From assembly GCF_019145205.1 (NCBI RefSeq), contig NZ_JAHSTT010000004.1:467407-531406 (forward strand): 64,000 bases of DNA, written 5' to 3'. The notes beneath the pieces are model-generated. The model ran no database searches. It was not told the origin of the DNA and was given only the letters and a program-made list of their open reading frames with translations. This DNA is from Pseudomonas khavaziana. GTDB lineage: Bacteria > Pseudomonadota > Gammaproteobacteria > Pseudomonadales > Pseudomonadaceae. How positions within the stretch are numbered: the stretch's first letter is position 1; each line of letters begins with the position of its first letter. The position numbers and the translations under genes are program-made. Of this stretch, positions 56,263 through 64,000 are shown piece after piece.

Positions 56263-56912
56263 TGCCTTCGACCTGTGATGTCGTGGTGCTGCTTTCCGGC
56301 ACCGGCAGTAACTTGCAGGCCCTGATCGACAGCACGCGCACCGGCGACAGCCCGGTGCGCATCGCTGCGGTGATTTCCAACCGCAGCGACGCCTACGGCC
56401 TGCAACGCGCCAGGGACGCGGGTATCGAAACCCGCTCCCTGGATCACAAGGCGTTCGATGGTCGCGAAGCCTTCGACCGCGCCTTGATCGAACTGATTGA
56501 CGCCTTTGAGCCCAAACTGGTCGTGCTGGCCGGCTTCATGCGTATCCTCAGCGCTGATTTCGTGCGGCATTACGAAGGACGCCTGCTCAATATCCACCCT
56601 TCCCTGCTGCCCAAGTACAAAGGCATGCACACCCATCAGCGCGCCCTTGAGGCTGGCGACAGCGAGCACGGCTGCAGCGTGCACTTTGTCACAGAGGAAC
56701 TCGATGGCGGGCCTCTGGTCGTACAGGCAGTGGTTCCGGTAGAGTCAGGCGACTCGGCGCAGACGCTTGCGCAACGGGTTCATACCCAGGAACACAGGAT
56801 TTACCCGCTGGCTGTTCGCTGGTTTGCCGAGGGTCGGTTGATTCTTGGTGAACAGGGTGCATTATTGGACGGTCAGTTACTCGCGGCCAGCGGCCACTTG
56901 ATTCGAACCTAG
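56262..56912 (+). CDS. purN: Phosphoribosylglycinamide formyltransferase
   Basis: 216-aa folate-dependent GAR transformylase. Motifs: LSGTGSNLQALID at the N-terminus, AGFMRIL and NIHPSLLPKYKGMHTHQRA with the catalytic Asn and His. HFVTEELDGGPLVVQ provides the catalytic Asp. A DUF3108 gene follows after eight bases. Confidence 0.97.
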   Translation: MPSTCDVVVLLSGTGSNLQALIDSTRTGDSPVRIAAVISNRSDAYGLQRARDAGIETRSLDHKAFDGREAFDRALIELIDAFEPKLVVLAGFMRILSADFVRHYEGRLLNIHPSLLPKYKGMHTHQRALEAGDSEHGCSVHFVTEELDGGPLVVQAVVPVESGDSAQTLAQRVHTQEHRIYPLAVRWFAEGRLILGEQGALLDGQLLAASGHLIRT

Positions 56913-56920
56913 GAGATTTT

Positions 56921-57634
56921 ATGCGTCGCGCCCTGCTCTTCGCTTTTGCGCTGTTCGCTTTGCCTGCCGTACAAGCGGCAGACCTTCACCCTTTCTCCGT
57001 CAGCTACACCGCCGACTGGAAACAGCTGCCCATGAGTGGTTCGGCTGAACGCAGCCTGGTCAAGAATGGCGACGGCACCTGGACCTTGAACTTCAAGGCG
57101 TCGATGATGATTGCCAGCCTGACCGAAACCAGCGTGATCCTGTTCGACAAGGACACCCTGCAACCCAAGAGCTACAGCTTCGAGCGCGGTGGGCTGGGCA
57201 AGGCGAAGAAAATCAATCTGGACTTCGACCAAAGCGCCAAGAAAGTCACCGGCTTTGAAAACAAAGACCCGGTCAATGTCACTCTCGAAAGTGGCATGCT
57301 CGACAAGTCCACCTACCAGCTCGCCTTGCAGCGCGACGTCGCCGCCGGCAAGAAAAGCATGAGCTACCGCGTGGTCGAAGGCACTGATACCGATACCTAC
57401 GACTTCCGCGTAATCGGCCCGGAAAAAGTCCAGACCAAGGTAGGCTCGATCGATGCGATCAAGGTCGAGCGCGTGCGTGACCCGTCGCAGAGCAAGCGCA
57501 TTACCCAGATGTGGTTTGCCAAGGACCAGGGCGGCATCCTGGTAGCCCTGCGCCAGGTTGAGACCGATGGCAAGGAATACAACATCATGCTGCAGGATGG
57601 CACCGTTGATGGCCAGGCCGTCAAGGGCAGCTGA
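56921..57634 (+). CDS. DUF3108 domain-containing periplasmic protein
   Basis: 237 aa. It has a signal peptide (MRRALLFAFALFALPAVQAA) and the DUF3108 pattern of a beta-rich domain (FSVSYTADWKQLPMSGSAER and QMWFAKDQGGILVALRQVE). GGAG precedes the ATG. It is co-oriented behind purMN and ends at a terminator. The family is associated with the envelope, with no defined activity. Confidence 0.9.
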   Translation: MRRALLFAFALFALPAVQAADLHPFSVSYTADWKQLPMSGSAERSLVKNGDGTWTLNFKASMMIASLTETSVILFDKDTLQPKSYSFERGGLGKAKKINLDFDQSAKKVTGFENKDPVNVTLESGMLDKSTYQLALQRDVAAGKKSMSYRVVEGTDTDTYDFRVIGPEKVQTKVGSIDAIKVERVRDPSQSKRITQMWFAKDQGGILVALRQVETDGKEYNIMLQDGTVDGQAVKGS

Positions 57635-57647
57635 TTGCCGATGTGCT

Positions 57648-57684
57648 GCAAAAGAGCCTCGCTGAATGCGGGGCTTTTTTTTGC
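57648..57684 (+). terminator. Terminator after the DUF3108 gene
   Basis: AAAAGAGCCTCGC, TGAAT and GCGGGGCTTTTTTTT form a hairpin with an eight-T run, closing the purM-purN-DUF3108 unit. Confidence 0.88.
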
Positions 57685-57709
57685 CTGGAAACTTTGCTGT
57701 GAAGCTTAT

Positions 57710-57790
57710 GACGCCATCGGAGACAAGCCCCCCTCCCACATTTGAAATGCATTCCACTGTGGGAGGAGGCTTGCTCCCGATAGCGACGTC
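57710..57790. repeat. Tail-to-tail REP elements
   Basis: A REP ending CCCCCCTCCCAC and another beginning GTGGGAGGAGGCTTGCTCCC lie about 18 bases apart with outward tails (GACGCCATCGG / CGATAGCGACGTC). The remainder of the 377-bp gap to the next gene is AT-rich without recognisable sites. Confidence 0.85.
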
Positions 57791-58011
57791 AGAGCAAATA
57801 AAAGGCTCACAGCCAGGCTGGAACATGAAACTTTTGTCATAAAACTCATGACCCTGCGACCGAATGCCCCGGTTTTAGCGGCCTGCGCGATTGTTGCGCC
57901 TGCTGCAATAAATTGTTGCGTGCAAAAACCGTTTACTTAGCAAGCTAACAAACCATATAACAAAGGCCTGCGACGACTTGCCGCAGATCAACCAGAGATT
58001 GGAGCAAGCAG

Positions 58012-58200
58012 ATGACTGTAAAAGTAACTGAACGCGACGATGAACATATGTCCCATGAAGCGGTAGGCCACGGGATTCACATCTGGGATGTACATCAACA
58101 AGATTTGCTGGTCGGCATGTTTCACAACGAGAGCGACGCCCACAATTATAAAAACGAGCTTGAATCTCTTGAAATGAAAAGCCGCGCAGAAGGCTCCTGA
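58012..58200 (+). CDS. Small conserved hypothetical protein
   Basis: 62 aa, rich in His, Asp and Glu (MTVKVTERDDEHMSHEAVGH ... NELESLEMKSRAEGS), with no hydrophobic segment. GGAG lies nine bases before ATG 58012 and a terminator follows, supporting expression. I do not recognise the family. Confidence 0.7.
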   Translation: MTVKVTERDDEHMSHEAVGHGIHIWDVHQQDLLVGMFHNESDAHNYKNELESLEMKSRAEGS

Positions 58201-58252
58201 AACGCTGAGATACCATAGGCGCCCGGCCCACGCAGCCGGACCGCCTACAACG

Positions 58253-58287
58253 TAAACCCCGCCTTTTGAGCGGGGCTTGCGTTTTAA
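58253..58287 (+). terminator. Terminator after the 62-aa gene
   Basis: AAACCCCGC, CTTTTGA and GCGGGGCTT followed by GCGTTTT, 53 bases after the stop. The remaining bases to the siderophore operon contain the Fur box and no gene. Confidence 0.75.
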
Positions 58288-58521
58288 AAAGCGGTCATTT
58301 TTCTTAGCATTTATACGACCGCGCAATAACAGACACCTCCGACAATCTCCAAGGCTGTGCACGACAGATTTGGCCTACAAACACCCTTAACCAGCGTGCC
58401 CCAGGCGCGTTCAGGCCTGTCGCCGCTACGGCGCAATCGCACGATTTGCATCCGCAGCCCCCCGCCTCTCGCCCCCTTGAATAATCTTTTCTGCAAAAAG
58501 CAAAACAATAAATCGACATCT

Positions 58522-58540
58522 GATAATGATTCTCGATAGT
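58522..58540 (+). promoter_or_regulatory. Fur box of the siderophore operon
   Basis: GATAATGATTCTCGATAGT matches the 19-bp Fur consensus GATAATGATAATCATTATC at 13 positions, including the first nine without a break. It lies 46 bases before the synthetase start and predicts iron-repressed expression. Confidence 0.75.
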
Positions 58541-58586
58541 ATCGCTGCGCTTTTCACTCGCACCACGCAAAATGGAGTTTGACCTG

Positions 58587-60512
58587 ATGCCCGGACACGT
58601 CACCACACCGGAACAATCCCTGCTTGGCCGCTGGGGTGAAGCGCTTGCCAGCCATCAATTCCAGGCCAGCCACATCACCATTGAAACGCTGTTCGCTACC
58701 TTGGCACCCGCCTCAGAACGCAGTTTCCAACGCCTGATCCAGGCATTATTTCGTGAAGACCTGCTTGACCCAAACACACTCAGCTATGACGCTCACGGCC
58801 ACTGCTGGCTGCTGTTACCCGACCAGACCCGCGTGCGCTTTGAGCATCTGCGTTCCGGTCGCATGGCCAGCTGGGATTTGCGCGGCAAGGTCAGTGTGCT
58901 GCGGGCCGGGCAGCATGAACAGAAAGTCCAGTTCCCGTCGCAGTTGCTGACCTTACTGAATACCAGCCTCGCATCGCCTGCCGAACCAGAGGTCCTGGAG
59001 CGTCTCAACACAGAGATCGACGACAGCTTCATCAACGATACCCTGTGCCTCGCCTTTCACGGGGAGTGGACGCTCAGACTGCATGCCTCAATGGGCCCCG
59101 TGCACCAGGACAACCTGCTCTGCTATCTCAAGGATGAGCCTGGCGCTTGCAACCCGACATCAGTGCTTGAGCAGTGGGGCACACTCGGTCATCCCTGGCA
59201 CCCCAACTACAAGACGAAGCTGGGTTTGGGAACAGATCAGGTCATCGATTTCTCGCCGGAGTTCGAGGCGCGTTTTCCGGTATTGCTCTGTGCGTTGCAC
59301 CACCAGTACGCCCATGTCGAAAGCTTGGCCGGTACCGCGGATTACTGGCAGTGGTGGCAAAACCACTTCCCGCACGCCGCCCGCCAATTGACCGCACGTC
59401 TGAGCGCTCTGGGGCTTGAAGCCAACGATTACCTGCCGCTGCCTGCCCACCCTTGGCAAGCTCGTCAGGAGTTACCGCAACTGTTCGCCAATGAAATCGC
59501 TGACCGGCTACTGGTGCTGACCGACATCGTGGCCTTCACGGCCCACCCGACTATGTCGTTCAGAACCGTTTTGCCTGAAGGCCGCAGCGACGCGCCCATG
59601 GTCAAGCTCCCGGTTTCGCTGCGTCTGACCAGCGTGCAACGCACGGTGTCACCCCGTTCGGCGCGCATGGGGCCGCGGATCAGCCATCTGCTGCAGACAA
59701 TCCTGGCGCGCGAGCCTGGGATCCAGCGCCTTCTGAGCATCGTACCCGAGCGCCTCGGCGTGCATTTCAAGCCACAACCGGTGAATGACGAGCACTCACG
59801 CCACCTGGCCGTCCTCTACCGCGACAACCCCCAGAGCCTGCTAAAACCGGGCGAAATGGCGATCCCTGTCGGCAGCCTGTTCGCCACCGACCAGCATGGG
59901 CAGCCGTTGCTGAGGCAGTGGGTGCGCCTGAGCAAAGGCACTGACGATGCGCAGGCCATCTGCGCTTTTTTCAAGGACTACGCGTCAATCGCAGTGCCAG
60001 CCCTGCTGGGCATGTACCTGCGCTATGGCGTGGCCTTCGAGGCCCATCAACAGAATTCCTTTATGGTCATGAGCCCAGACGGCCACGTCAGCCGCCTGCT
60101 GTTGCGGGATTTCGGCGACATCCGCATCGACCGTAAAACCCTGCACGCCCAAGGCCTGGACATCGAACTGCATGACCCGAAGATGACGTTGTATGACGAT
60201 GCCGGCTTCGTGCGCGACAAGTTGCTGCACACGGTGTTCATGTGCCATTTGGGCGAGTTGGTATTGCTCTGTGCACGCCACTTCGATATTGCTCAGGCGC
60301 TGTTGTGGGACGAACTGTCAGCGCAGGTCAGCCAGTGCTTCGATGACGTGCGCAGCCAGGTCGAACCACAACTTTGGCTGACCGAACGTGCCGCGCTGCT
60401 GGAACAGGACTGGCCAGCCAAGTCGTTCATGCGCATGCGACTGATGGAAAGCCACGCCGATATTGTCGGGCGCTTACCCAACCCGCTGAGTGCTGCTGTC
60501 AATGTCGGCTAA
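58587..60512 (+). CDS. IucA/IucC-type NRPS-independent siderophore synthetase
   Basis: 641-aa NIS synthetase, joining a carboxylate such as citrate to an amine or alcohol using ATP. The N-terminal IucA/IucC domain (about 135-400) has GHPWHPNYKTKLG, LPAHPWQARQE and TMSFRTVLPEG..PMVKLPVSLRLTS. The C-terminal FhuF-like domain (about 430-600) has EAHQQNSFM and LLLRDFGDIRI. ATG 58587 is used because GGAG lies nine bases upstream; ATG 58572 has no ribosome site. It is the only synthetase of the locus, as in rhizoferrin systems (LbtA, FslA); the product is inferred only. Confidence 0.93.
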   Translation: MPGHVTTPEQSLLGRWGEALASHQFQASHITIETLFATLAPASERSFQRLIQALFREDLLDPNTLSYDAHGHCWLLLPDQTRVRFEHLRSGRMASWDLRGKVSVLRAGQHEQKVQFPSQLLTLLNTSLASPAEPEVLERLNTEIDDSFINDTLCLAFHGEWTLRLHASMGPVHQDNLLCYLKDEPGACNPTSVLEQWGTLGHPWHPNYKTKLGLGTDQVIDFSPEFEARFPVLLCALHHQYAHVESLAGTADYWQWWQNHFPHAARQLTARLSALGLEANDYLPLPAHPWQARQELPQLFANEIADRLLVLTDIVAFTAHPTMSFRTVLPEGRSDAPMVKLPVSLRLTSVQRTVSPRSARMGPRISHLLQTILAREPGIQRLLSIVPERLGVHFKPQPVNDEHSRHLAVLYRDNPQSLLKPGEMAIPVGSLFATDQHGQPLLRQWVRLSKGTDDAQAICAFFKDYASIAVPALLGMYLRYGVAFEAHQQNSFMVMSPDGHVSRLLLRDFGDIRIDRKTLHAQGLDIELHDPKMTLYDDAGFVRDKLLHTVFMCHLGELVLLCARHFDIAQALLWDELSAQVSQCFDDVRSQVEPQLWLTERAALLEQDWPAKSFMRMRLMESHADIVGRLPNPLSAAVNVG

Positions 60513-61728
60513 CAGCGCTGCGCTGCGCTTGCTGGTGGTGATTCAGCTGGTGTCCATGGGCGCCATGGAAATGAGCGGCCCTTTCTGGCCCTTGCAGATC
60601 CAGAAGCTGCTTGGCGCCGCAAACGCCCATTACACCGGCCTGCTGTCTTCGCTGGTATATGCCGGGCCAATGATGGCGGCGATGATCCTCACGCCCATGT
60701 GGGGACGCTTGGGTGACCGTACCGGCCATAAGCCGATGATCATTCGGGCGCTGCTGGCGCTGGCGGTATGCCAGGCGTTGGCTGCCATTACGCTCGACCC
60801 CTGGTTGCTGGTGCTCATCCGCGTGGCGCAAGGGGCGTTGGCCGGCTTCATTGCAGCCGCCCAAGCCTATGCATTGGCCTGCTGTGGCGAGGGGGGCCGT
60901 GGGCACGTTCTTGCCCGACTGCAATCAGCCACCGCCGTGGGCTCCCTGGCCGGGCCGGTGCTGGGTGGCTGGCTGATGGATATATCTGGTTTCGCATTGC
61001 TGTGCTACAGCGCCACCGCAGTCTGCCTGATGTGCGCGATAATCAGCCTGTTCCTGCCCAGCGACTCGCCACGATCCAGACCTGTCAGCACGTCCAGGCC
61101 CGCCGCTCTTCCCAAGGGCTGGCTGGGCGCGATGTTGGGAATCATCGTATTGATCCAGGCAGCCAAGATGATGCCTCAACCGTTTTACGCGTTATATGTT
61201 GCCGGTGTTCTGCACGCCCCCGCGTGGCTGATCGGCGCCAGCTACGCCGCCAGCGCCTTGACGCTGGCGGTGTCCGCGCCATTATGGGGCCGCCTGTTCG
61301 ATCGACATCAGCCCGCACACACGCTGCGTATCATCGAGTGGGTCACATGGGCCTGCGCCTTCACACTGGCCTTTACGGCGCTGGCCAGTGAATGGCTGGG
61401 GTTCCTCGCCAGTCGGCTGCTGTGGGGGGTGTGGCAGGGTGCGCTGTTGCCCGTGGCCTACACGTTGATCGCCAATACCGTAGCGCCCAGCCAGCAGGGG
61501 TTCGCCCTGGGCATGGGCAACAGCGCTGCGAAAGCTGGTGCGCTGTGCGGCGCGCTGATGGGCGGTATCGGCATGGGCTTGGTGGGTTTGGCCCACAGCT
61601 TCTGGCTGGTCGCACTCACCTACGCAGTGGCCGCCGTCGGTATCCGCGCAATCCGTTCGTTCACCCGAACACCTGAGACGTCCGATTTTTCTGTCAATAC
61701 TTCTAATAACTTAAAGGCAAGGTCATGA
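60502..61728 (+). CDS. MFS transporter, probable siderophore exporter
   Basis: 408-aa, 12-segment major facilitator. Motif GRLGDRTGHKPMIIRA lies between helices 2 and 3, and GRLFDRHQPAHTLRI at the matching place in the second half. The gene overlaps the synthetase by 11 bases and the receptor by 4, so it is part of the same operon. It is analogous in position to LbtB and FslB exporters. Confidence 0.92.
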   Translation: MSANSAALRLLVVIQLVSMGAMEMSGPFWPLQIQKLLGAANAHYTGLLSSLVYAGPMMAAMILTPMWGRLGDRTGHKPMIIRALLALAVCQALAAITLDPWLLVLIRVAQGALAGFIAAAQAYALACCGEGGRGHVLARLQSATAVGSLAGPVLGGWLMDISGFALLCYSATAVCLMCAIISLFLPSDSPRSRPVSTSRPAALPKGWLGAMLGIIVLIQAAKMMPQPFYALYVAGVLHAPAWLIGASYAASALTLAVSAPLWGRLFDRHQPAHTLRIIEWVTWACAFTLAFTALASEWLGFLASRLLWGVWQGALLPVAYTLIANTVAPSQQGFALGMGNSAAKAGALCGALMGGIGMGLVGLAHSFWLVALTYAVAAVGIRAIRSFTRTPETSDFSVNTSNNLKARS

Positions 61729-63842
61729 ACACAACACAATGGGCCATCCTGCTGCCCCTGCTCGGGTCGATCAGTGCCCCCGTCTGGGCTGAGCAGACTG
61801 AAGAAACGCCGGCGGCGACCAGCCTGCAACTACAGGCCACGGTGGTCTCGGCCACGCGCAGTGAAACCAGTATTGCGGCGATCCCGGGTTCAGTACAGGT
61901 TATCAATGAGGAACAGATCCGCCAGCAAACGTCAGCCGGACGCCGGGTTGCCGATATCCTCGGGCAATTGGTCCCGGGCATCGCCCCCTCCAGCGGCGGC
62001 ATGAGCAACTTCGGCCAGACGCTTCGCGGGCGCAATACGCTGATCCTGATTGACGGTGTCTCCCAGAACGCCACGCGCGATAACTTCCGCCAGCTCAACA
62101 GCGTGGCACCGGAAAGCATTGAGCGCATCGAAGTCATTTCCGGCGCCAGCAGTGTCTACGGCGCAGGCGCATCCGGCGGCATCATCAACATCATCACCAA
62201 GCGCAACAAAGGTGAAGACCTGGCCTTCAGCAGCAAGATCGGCATGACGGCCGGCAACGACCTCAGCCGCAAAGGCTTTTCCTACCAGGCATTCCAGAGT
62301 GCAACCGGCCGCGAGGGCCCGCTGGACTGGTACCTGTCGGGCAACTTCGTGCAACGCAACGACCAGTTCGACGGTAACGGCAAGCGCATTCCCCAGGATA
62401 CGTCCCAGGGCAGCAACATGGACACCGACACCTACGACCTGCAAGGTCGCTTTGGCTACGAGTTGGATGACGACAAGAAGATCAGCCTGTCGTTGCAAGA
62501 CTACAAAGACGAACAGGACACCCGCTATACCAAGAACCCACGCATCACCAGCTCGGCTGTAGCGGTAAAAGGCCTGGACCTGGACGACCAACCGTCCACC
62601 CATAACCAGGCGGTCAATCTCAACTACGCAGACAAGGACTTCTACGGCCAGGGCTTGCAGGTCGAAAGTTACTGGCGCCGCGCTGACGCGTTGTTCTTCC
62701 CGGATCTGTCCAGGGGCCGCGCCGGGATCTCCGACAACAACAGCGTGCAAGAGGTCTATGGCTTGCGCGCAGCGATCGACACGCAGATGCCGGATATCGG
62801 CCCTGCGACCGGCAACCTGGTCTGGGGCGCTGACTATGATCATGAAACCTCGCGTCAACGTGGCGACCAATACCGGGTCAACGGCCTGACGTACACGAAG
62901 ACCGGCACCACCTTCGAGCTGGGCCCGGACATCCAGACCACCACCAAGGCCATCTTCGGCCAGCTGTCCTATGACATCGGTGACTGGACCTTGCGAGGTG
63001 GCGTGCGCCGCGAATGGATCGAGAGCGAAGTCGACGACAGCATCGCTTACGGCGAAATCGTCCAGACGGGCAATCGCGCGACACTGCCGGGCGGCACCCT
63101 CAAGTATGACGACACCCTCTACAACCTCGGCGCGGTGTACCACCTGAGTGAAAACCAGGATGTATTCGCCAACTTCAGCCAGGGCTTTTCCCTGCCGGAT
63201 ATCCAGCGTTTCCTGCGTGACGTCAACAGCACGTACAACATTCAAGACCTCAATGCCCAGGCGTTGAAGGTCGACAGCTATGAGCTGGGCTGGCGTGGCA
63301 ATTGGGACAAGTGGCTGGCCAATGTCACAGCGTATGAAAACACCTCGGATGTCACACAGTTCTACGATGCCAACGACCGTGTACTGCGCCTGATCAATCA
63401 GAAAGAGCGCGTGCGCGGCATCGAAACCAGCCTGACGTATAACGTCACCGACCAGTGGTCAGTAGGCGGCACCTACGCTTACTCCAAAGGCGAGACCCAG
63501 CAGAACGGCAAATGGATCGACCTGCCCGCCACACGCATCTCCCCGGCCAAAACCACAGCGTTCGTCGGCTATGACCGTGGCGACTACAGCCTGCGCCTGC
63601 AGGCCATGCGCCTGGCCGATTATGACGCTGCCGCCAAGGACAACAACGGTCGCGATATCCAAGGCTATACCCTGGTCGACCTGTTGGGTTCGGTAAGGCT
63701 ACCGGTAGGTCGCCTCGAAGGTGCGGTGTACAACCTCACCAACCGCAACTACCAGAACATGTTCGCCCAGGCCAATGCCCGCGCACCGTATCCGAATGCC
63801 GAAGGTCGTACCTTCAGTCTGAGTTACGCCGTGGATTGGTAA
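61725..63842 (+). CDS. TonB-dependent siderophore receptor
   Basis: 705-aa outer-membrane receptor. It has a signal peptide (MNTTQWAILLPLLGSISAPV..A), a TonB-box-like LQATVVSATRSE, a plug domain (about 45-160 with GRNTLILIDGVSQNATRDNF and RIEVISGASSVYGAGASGGI) and a 22-strand-type barrel ending FSLSYAVDW. There is no N-terminal signalling domain, so it is not a surface-signalling receptor. The overlap with the exporter marks it as the uptake part of this locus. Confidence 0.95.
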   Translation: MNTTQWAILLPLLGSISAPVWAEQTEETPAATSLQLQATVVSATRSETSIAAIPGSVQVINEEQIRQQTSAGRRVADILGQLVPGIAPSSGGMSNFGQTLRGRNTLILIDGVSQNATRDNFRQLNSVAPESIERIEVISGASSVYGAGASGGIINIITKRNKGEDLAFSSKIGMTAGNDLSRKGFSYQAFQSATGREGPLDWYLSGNFVQRNDQFDGNGKRIPQDTSQGSNMDTDTYDLQGRFGYELDDDKKISLSLQDYKDEQDTRYTKNPRITSSAVAVKGLDLDDQPSTHNQAVNLNYADKDFYGQGLQVESYWRRADALFFPDLSRGRAGISDNNSVQEVYGLRAAIDTQMPDIGPATGNLVWGADYDHETSRQRGDQYRVNGLTYTKTGTTFELGPDIQTTTKAIFGQLSYDIGDWTLRGGVRREWIESEVDDSIAYGEIVQTGNRATLPGGTLKYDDTLYNLGAVYHLSENQDVFANFSQGFSLPDIQRFLRDVNSTYNIQDLNAQALKVDSYELGWRGNWDKWLANVTAYENTSDVTQFYDANDRVLRLINQKERVRGIETSLTYNVTDQWSVGGTYAYSKGETQQNGKWIDLPATRISPAKTTAFVGYDRGDYSLRLQAMRLADYDAAAKDNNGRDIQGYTLVDLLGSVRLPVGRLEGAVYNLTNRNYQNMFAQANARAPYPNAEGRTFSLSYAVDW

Positions 63843-63887
63843 CAGGCTGACACTGCGCGCTGAAACGACAAACCCCGCCTTTTGGCG

Positions 63888-64000
63888 CAATGCCGTTCAG
63901 TTAAGCGTATACCGCCCTCTGTAGGAGCGAGCTTGCTCGCGAAAAACGTCAACGATAACGCGTGCTTCCTGAATGAACGCGGCGCCTATGAGTTTTTCGC
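63888..64000. repeat. Extended REP element interrupting the receptor terminator (cut by window edge)
   Basis: A GTAGGAG REP arm starts at 63921. It is preceded by CAATGCCGTTCAGTTAAG (63888-63905), closely matching the proximal arm of the nested element at 30354-30546. Just before it, AACCCCGCCTTTTGGCG looks like the left part of a terminator whose GGGGTTT side is missing. The other REP arm lies beyond the window. Confidence 0.7.

Noticed and set aside
61932..63245. 437-codon minus-strand frame opposite the TonB receptor
   Set aside because: Antisense shadow with biased composition and no start signals.

Overview
The window looks like a chromosomal segment of a fluorescent Pseudomonas (P. fluorescens group). 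The evidence is the gene families, the high GC content, the GTGGGAG- and GTAGGAG-type REP palindromes scattered between genes, and gene blocks that follow the order I remember from P. aeruginosa (flgF-flgL, phhRABC, cobO to cobS, purMN). No tRNA, rRNA, CRISPR array, insertion sequence or prophage was found.

Layout. 1-12 kb: end of the flagellar cluster on the minus strand. It runs from a sigma-54-type promoter (11996-12011) through flgF-flgG-flgH-flgI-flgJ-flgK-flgL, then a KAS III-like ketoacyl synthase, then fliC behind a textbook FliA (sigma-28) promoter (2016-2042), and the first 47 codons of flaG at the left edge. 12-16.5 kb: phenylalanine/tyrosine catabolism, with regulator phhR divergent from phhA-phhB-phhC. 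16.5-17.4 kb: a gene-free block of repeats. 17.4-32.4 kb: mixed housekeeping and regulatory genes (LpxH-like phosphoesterase, AraC regulator with EamA exporter, SelT-like protein, PlpD-type patatin autotransporter, MarR regulator, RecQ, YecA-like protein, DUF454 protein, SSS-type hybrid histidine kinase, RmuC, SEL1-like protein). 32.4-36.7 kb: small unknown proteins, a FadL-type outer-membrane channel and a periplasmic glutathione-peroxidase-like protein.

36.7-38.5 kb: MarR regulator and MFS exporter, each preceded by the same 16-bp palindrome, plus a 39-residue membrane peptide overlapping the MFS gene. 38.5-48.7 kb: late cobalamin pathway. A cobalamin riboswitch precedes cobO-cobB-bluB-cbiB-cobD-cobQ. 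A 984-bp repeat block, including a tandem duplication that copies the 3' end of cobQ, separates these from cobU-cobT-cobC-cobS. 48.8-57.6 kb: PQQ-type sugar dehydrogenase lipoprotein, two NlpC/P60 lipoproteins, hda, a PerM-like permease, a DUF2066 protein, purM-purN and a DUF3108 protein. 58-64 kb: a small peptide gene, then a Fur-box-preceded operon of one NRPS-independent siderophore (NIS) synthetase, one MFS exporter and one TonB-dependent receptor.

The most unusual signals are: (1) an interspersed non-coding repeat in four copies whose stems are kept by compensatory base changes, so it is a candidate structured RNA or DNA element; (2) the tandem duplication inside the cobalamin operon; (3) the compact three-gene siderophore locus; (4) nested and variant REP elements, one of which encodes the C-terminus of CobB.
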